Part shown: positions 6,455 to 9,969 of the stretch, piece by piece
Numbering within the stretch: the stretch's first letter is position 1
How the letters are laid out: each line of letters begins with the position of its first letter
DNA from: JAVBNJ01 sp031551625
Lineage (GTDB): Bacteria; Bacteroidota; Bacteroidia; Bacteroidales; UBA932
Direction of reading: 5' to 3'
DNA length: 9,969 bases
Assembly (NCBI GenBank): GCA_031551625.1
Contig: JAVBNJ010000145.1
Location: forward strand, 1 to 9,969
Notes under the pieces: model-generated
Database searches by the model: none
The model's input: only the letters and a program-made list of their open reading frames with translations
What the model was told of the DNA's origin: nothing
Position numbers and translations under genes: made by a program

Positions 6455-7327
6455 ATGAAAAAAATTACATACCTATTTGCAGCATTACTTCTTGTTTCAA
6501 GTTTTGCTTCTTGTAAACAAGAAGACAGAGTCTACGACGGGCCTGCCCAACTTGGTTTTGCTACCGAAAAAATGACCATTCGGGCGCTTCCTAATAAAAC
6601 AACCTATAATCTTATCTATGGATTGACAAATAAGTCATCTGTGGATGTAAAATGTGATATAGCGGTTATCAAAAATACCAACCCTGCGGGTGACCGTTTT
6701 CATATTATCACGGATTTGTCCAAAGTTGTCATTCCAGCTGGTAGTACATTTGGAGCATTAGATATATATGCGACTAATGAAGCTTACAATGGTGGTGTTA
6801 TCGACACATTGAAATTAGCTATTCACTCTGCTCAAGCTACGATATCATACTACGACACCGTAACTGTCTACGTGCAACAACTCTGCCCTATCCAAAATAT
6901 GAACGAATTGGAAGGATCGTATACATATTACGATGAAAGTGGATTTGATCCCGGATTAGTTTGTACTATTACTCATGTAGCTGGTGATACCATTTTGGTT
7001 GATATCCCGCTTTCGTCATTCACCTATTTATGGGGGGGGCCGGGTTCTGATATACACCCTATCAAAGTACTTGTTAACCGTTCAGAAGCAGGCTATACAA
7101 CTTCTGTTATAGAGGGACAAACATGGGTAACGATTCCAACCTACGGTCGGATTGTTCTTTATCCCTATACGAACAGTGGTATTGTCTTAACTGGGGATAT
7201 AGACTATTGCCAAGATTATTTAGAAGTTATATTTGGGATGGCTATTCCTGATTATTTAAATGGCGGCTATTGGTTTAATAACCCAATGCTCGTTTCTTTT
7301 AAACGGACAGGGCCACTACCGCAATAA
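6455..7327 (+). CDS. Surface lipoprotein of the SusCD operon, unknown ligand
   Basis: A 290-residue lipoprotein that I cannot assign to a named family with certainty. The signal peptide ends in the lipobox FASC with Cys20, followed by KQEDR, an acidic stretch that suits surface export. The rest is beta-rich with no enzymatic motif. Residues about 30-140 look like an Ig- or Calx-beta-like domain ending in strand DTVTVYVQQ. After Cys144 comes a second domain (about 145-285) with SYTYYDESGFDPGLVC and an aromatic-rich end. Its place right after susD, 7 bases downstream, is that of SusE/SusF-like or other surface binding proteins, so a role in ligand capture by the SusCD complex is inferred. A run of eight G at codons 193-195 is unusual in this AT-rich gene. 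The gene ends the operon: a probable terminator follows 45 bases downstream. Confidence 0.85.
   Translation: MKKITYLFAALLLVSSFASCKQEDRVYDGPAQLGFATEKMTIRALPNKTTYNLIYGLTNKSSVDVKCDIAVIKNTNPAGDRFHIITDLSKVVIPAGSTFGALDIYATNEAYNGGVIDTLKLAIHSAQATISYYDTVTVYVQQLCPIQNMNELEGSYTYYDESGFDPGLVCTITHVAGDTILVDIPLSSFTYLWGGPGSDIHPIKVLVNRSEAGYTTSVIEGQTWVTIPTYGRIVLYPYTNSGIVLTGDIDYCQDYLEVIFGMAIPDYLNGGYWFNNPMLVSFKRTGPLPQ
7032..7039 (+). repeat. Eight-G homopolymer inside the third operon gene
   Basis: Eight consecutive G follow the T at 7031 and encode Trp193-Gly194-Gly195. This is the longest G run I see in the window. Loss or gain of one G would shift the frame and replace the last third of the protein. It could be a slipped-strand contingency tract. 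Equally, it could be chance or a spot prone to sequencing error. Confidence 0.6.
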
Positions 7328-7372
7328 TGACTAAGTAATAAGTGTAAACTTAACTCATGTAATTAATAAGGA

Positions 7373-7407
7373 GAGGGGGCTATCACAATAGGTAGCCTTC
7401 TTTCTTT
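7373..7407 (+). terminator. Probable weak terminator after the SusCD operon
   Basis: GGCTATC (7378-7384) pairs with GGTAGCC (7391-7397), allowing one G-U pair, around the loop ACAATA. The stem can be extended outward by G-U pairs to about 7373-7402. It is followed by the pyrimidine run TTCTTTCTTT (7398-7407), which is T-rich but broken by C. It lies between the third operon gene and the subtilase and would separate them at least in part. No clear TAnnTTTG promoter is seen in the 30 bases left before the subtilase start, so read-through is possible. Confidence 0.55.
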
Positions 7408-7438
7408 AGCGAATTTAGTTACTAAAAACTCTTAGTAT

Positions 7439-9969
7439 ATGAAATTATTCTTAAACCTCTTTTTGTTGTGCATTATTTTGGGAGGAGTTGACAGCATGGT
7501 TTTGGCACAAAACGGCCTGCGAAAAGGAGTTGTACAAGTCAAATTAACCCCCGAAGCAGACCGTCAGTTGCAGTATTCAGCAACTCCGCTAACAGCCGTA
7601 GCCGGACAACTTACCGTAGGTATCAAATCGTTAGATGCAGCAAACATCCGTTACAATGCCTATTCTATGCGCCGTCTTTTTAAAATTGGAGGAAAATATG
7701 AAAAACGGCAGCGGGATTTTGGCCTACATCTTTGGTATGAAATAGAAATGGATGAAACGGTCAATGTAAAATCTGTCGCAAAAGATTATTTGGAATTAGA
7801 TGAGATATCGCAAGCATCGCCTGTATATACAATACGTCAAATGGATTGCAAATCGGTTGTCGACTCTCATGATAAACTCGCTGATGTGCACCCAACACCA
7901 CTCTCCACCTATAGCAACGACCCGTTACTGTACAGGCAATGGCATTATAATAATCCGGGAACAGTAACAAATTCTGTAGCCGGGGCTGATATTCGCTTAG
8001 CCGATGCATGGGATATTACAATGGGGAAACAGGATATTATTGTTAGTATCCATGATCATGGCGTTGACTATGGGCACGAAGATTTGGTTGCGAATATGTG
8101 GATCAACAAAGTTGAACTTAACGGACTACCAGGGGTAGACGACGATGGGAATGGATATATCGATGATATATATGGCTACAATTTTGTTTCCGGAGCACCA
8201 GATGTTACCTTTGCAAATGGACATGGAACACATGTGGCCGGAACAGTCGGAGCTGTGAATAATAATAGCATAGGTGTAGCCGGTGTAGCCGGTGGTTCCG
8301 GTAATAACGATGGTGTTCGGTTAATGTCTTGCCAGATATTGGAGCAAGGAAAATCCGGGACAAGAGCAACAATCCACGATTCGTATGTTTATGCGGCAGA
8401 CAATGGCGCTGTGATATCGCAAAATAGCTGGGGTTATACAGAGCCTAATGGATATAATCAACCCGATATTGATGGGATCAATTATTTTATCCAATATGCA
8501 GGGAAAGATGAATACAATAATCCATTACCAAACACTCCCATGGTAGGTGGCATTGTGATTTTTGCAGCAGGTAATGATAATATGAATGCGCTTTGGTATC
8601 CGGCAGCTTTTCCTCAGGCTATATCGGTTGCTTCTTTGGCCCCCAATGGTCGCAAAGCATACTACTCCAACTATGCTGACTGGGTTACAATAACAGCGCC
8701 GGGTGGAGTTACAGATGTAACCGGCAGAGGGGTGTATAGTACTTTGCCCAATAATACATATGGATATTTACAAGGAACATCAATGGCTTGTCCCCATGTA
8801 TCGGGGATAGCTGCACTCGTTTTATCAAAATACGGACATAATAATTACACTCCAGATTCCTTACGTACACGTCTCTTACACGAACCGATTCCGATTGGAC
8901 AATGGGAACCCGATTATGCTCAGTATATGGGAGTGGGTCTAATCAATGCCAAAAGCGCATTAGCACCCTATACACGTGTACAGCAAATAGCAATTCCGAC
9001 AACAGCCACCGTTGAGCTGAATAAAACAACATCGCTTACGGTAACTTATACTCCGGCAGACGCTTTTGATAAACAAGTAATATGGAGTAGTGAAGACCCC
9101 GCCATTGCAACAGTTGATAGTAAAGGCGGTATTTTAGGAATAAAGGACGGTATAACTAGAATCAAGGCTGTATCAAATGATAATCCAACGACGGAAGCCT
9201 ATTCTACCGTTACAGTTATACGTATTCCCGTTGCCAGTGTCGCAGTCGTTCCCGAAACAATTACCATCGCGAAAGGTACTAATACACGTCTTACTGCCAC
9301 AGTAAATCCTTCGAATGCAAGTGACCAATCGATAATTTGGAATAGCTTAGACCCAAACATTGCTACGTCCAATAATGTTGGCTACATCCAGGCCTTATCG
9401 GTAGGGCTTGCCCGCATTGAAGTAACCACTGTAGATGGCGGACTAAAAGATACCAGTTATATAACCGTTGTGCAACCGGTAACAGGCGTAGATATTGTTC
9501 CTACGTACCCGATGCAAGTAATGGTAGACAATACCATTCTATTGAGCGTAATAGTTACTCCTACCGATGCAAGCAATAAAAATGTAACATGGCAAAGTAA
9601 CAATATCTCGGTAGCCACAGTGGATGCAAATGGACTGGTAACAGGTGTTAATGGTGGCGATAAAGATAGCCCAAAAGTGGCCACTATCAAAGTTACCACT
9701 GAGGACGGAGGTTTCTCTGCAACAGCTAATGTTTTTGTCTACGATGCGGCCCAAGCCCCCCAAGGCTTTAGCCCCAACGGCGACGGAGTCAACGATTATT
9801 TTGTCATTACGCTCGACAGCCGCGACACCTACACCCTGCGCGTGTTCGACAAATCGGGACAAGTGCATTACCAAAGCACCGACTACCGCAACGATTGGGA
9901 GGGCACCGCCAATGCAGGCCCCAACACCGGAGCTAAAGTCCGTTCCGGCACTTACTTCTACACCCTAGT
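7439..9969 (+). CDS. Secreted subtilisin-like serine protease (S8) with Ig-like domains and type B T9SS sorting domain, 3' end cut
   Basis: An open frame of 843 codons runs off the right edge without a stop. A Sec signal peptide (about 1-24, ending VLAQ) is followed by a propeptide-like region (25-165, with VVQVKLTPEA near its start and QASPVY near its end) and a subtilase domain (about 165-510). The triad is Asp206 in HDHGVD, His262 in GHGTHVAG and Ser448 in GTSMACPHVSG, with oxyanion Asn379 in AAGND. The DHG after the catalytic Asp replaces the commoner DTG or DSG. Residues 233-243 (VDDDGNGYIDD) may bind calcium. Three Big_2-like Ig repeats follow (about 515-595, 597-677, 681-768), each with a W-S/N-S-x-(D/N)-x-x-(I/V)-A-T pattern. 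From 777, FSPNGDGVND marks a CHU_C-type sorting domain, which sends the protein out by the type IX system. It likely digests extracellular protein. The ATG at 7439 is chosen because it gives the signal peptide. Confidence 0.93.
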   Translation, partial: MKLFLNLFLLCIILGGVDSMVLAQNGLRKGVVQVKLTPEADRQLQYSATPLTAVAGQLTVGIKSLDAANIRYNAYSMRRLFKIGGKYEKRQRDFGLHLWYEIEMDETVNVKSVAKDYLELDEISQASPVYTIRQMDCKSVVDSHDKLADVHPTPLSTYSNDPLLYRQWHYNNPGTVTNSVAGADIRLADAWDITMGKQDIIVSIHDHGVDYGHEDLVANMWINKVELNGLPGVDDDGNGYIDDIYGYNFVSGAPDVTFANGHGTHVAGTVGAVNNNSIGVAGVAGGSGNNDGVRLMSCQILEQGKSGTRATIHDSYVYAADNGAVISQNSWGYTEPNGYNQPDIDGINYFIQYAGKDEYNNPLPNTPMVGGIVIFAAGNDNMNALWYPAAFPQAISVASLAPNGRKAYYSNYADWVTITAPGGVTDVTGRGVYSTLPNNTYGYLQGTSMACPHVSGIAALVLSKYGHNNYTPDSLRTRLLHEPIPIGQWEPDYAQYMGVGLINAKSALAPYTRVQQIAIPTTATVELNKTTSLTVTYTPADAFDKQVIWSSEDPAIATVDSKGGILGIKDGITRIKAVSNDNPTTEAYSTVTVIRIPVASVAVVPETITIAKGTNTRLTATVNPSNASDQSIIWNSLDPNIATSNNVGYIQALSVGLARIEVTTVDGGLKDTSYITVVQPVTGVDIVPTYPMQVMVDNTILLSVIVTPTDASNKNVTWQSNNISVATVDANGLVTGVNGGDKDSPKVATIKVTTEDGGFSATANVFVYDAAQAPQGFSPNGDGVNDYFVITLDSRDTYTLRVFDKSGQVHYQSTDYRNDWEGTANAGPNTGAKVRSGTYFYTL

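Noticed and set aside
7488..7494. TTGACAG in the subtilase signal-peptide region as a recombinase site
   Set aside because: The match ends after seven bases and there is no second arm. It is expected by chance in a window of this size.
9645..9968. 107-codon plus-strand frame at the right end
   Set aside because: It overlaps the subtilase in another frame. The subtilase frame carries Ig-like repeats and the FSPNGDGVND motif, while this product is low-complexity and rich in Pro, Thr and Ala.

Overview
The window looks like an AT-rich chromosome segment from a member of the Bacteroidota, probably Bacteroidales. The evidence is a SusC/SusD pair, lipoproteins with acidic residues after the lipobox cysteine, the Bacteroidota-type promoter element TAnnTTTG, weak Shine-Dalgarno sequences, and a subtilase ending in a type B (CHU_C-like) sorting domain of the type IX secretion system. 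Genus cannot be fixed from the sequence.

Bases 1-2020 form what reads as a DNA-inversion switch. Two 158-base inverted repeats (1-158 and 1863-2020) flank a segment of about 1.7 kb. This segment carries one gene, a tyrosine recombinase on the minus strand (357-1631), a leftward terminator just inside the left repeat (168-206), and a rightward promoter just inside the right repeat (1805-1833). Each repeat contains a 17-base dyad that fits a recombinase core site (142-158 and 1863-1879), a 5' leader, the start codon and the first 13 codons of a SusC-like protein. The right repeat leads into the complete susC at 1982. The left repeat leads into a second, divergent gene (complement of 1-39) that leaves the window. 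In the orientation shown, the promoter faces the right operon and the left gene has none. A third core-like site (274-295) lies inside the segment on the other side of the terminator and may add a further state or serve in autoregulation.

Bases 1982-7327 are an operon: susC (TonB-dependent outer-membrane channel), susD (surface lipoprotein lid) and a third surface lipoprotein of unknown ligand, with gaps of 32 and 7 bases. The susC product has no N-terminal STN signalling domain and no sigma/anti-sigma genes are visible, so control by inversion is the most evident regulation. An eight-G tract inside the third gene could add slipped-strand variation.

After a probable weak terminator (7373-7407), a large secreted subtilase begins at 7439 and is cut by the window end. 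It has a signal peptide, propeptide, an S8 catalytic domain with an intact triad, three bacterial Ig-like domains and the start of a type B sorting domain. A surface protease beside a SusCD pair suggests, but does not prove, peptide uptake in the manner of RagAB.
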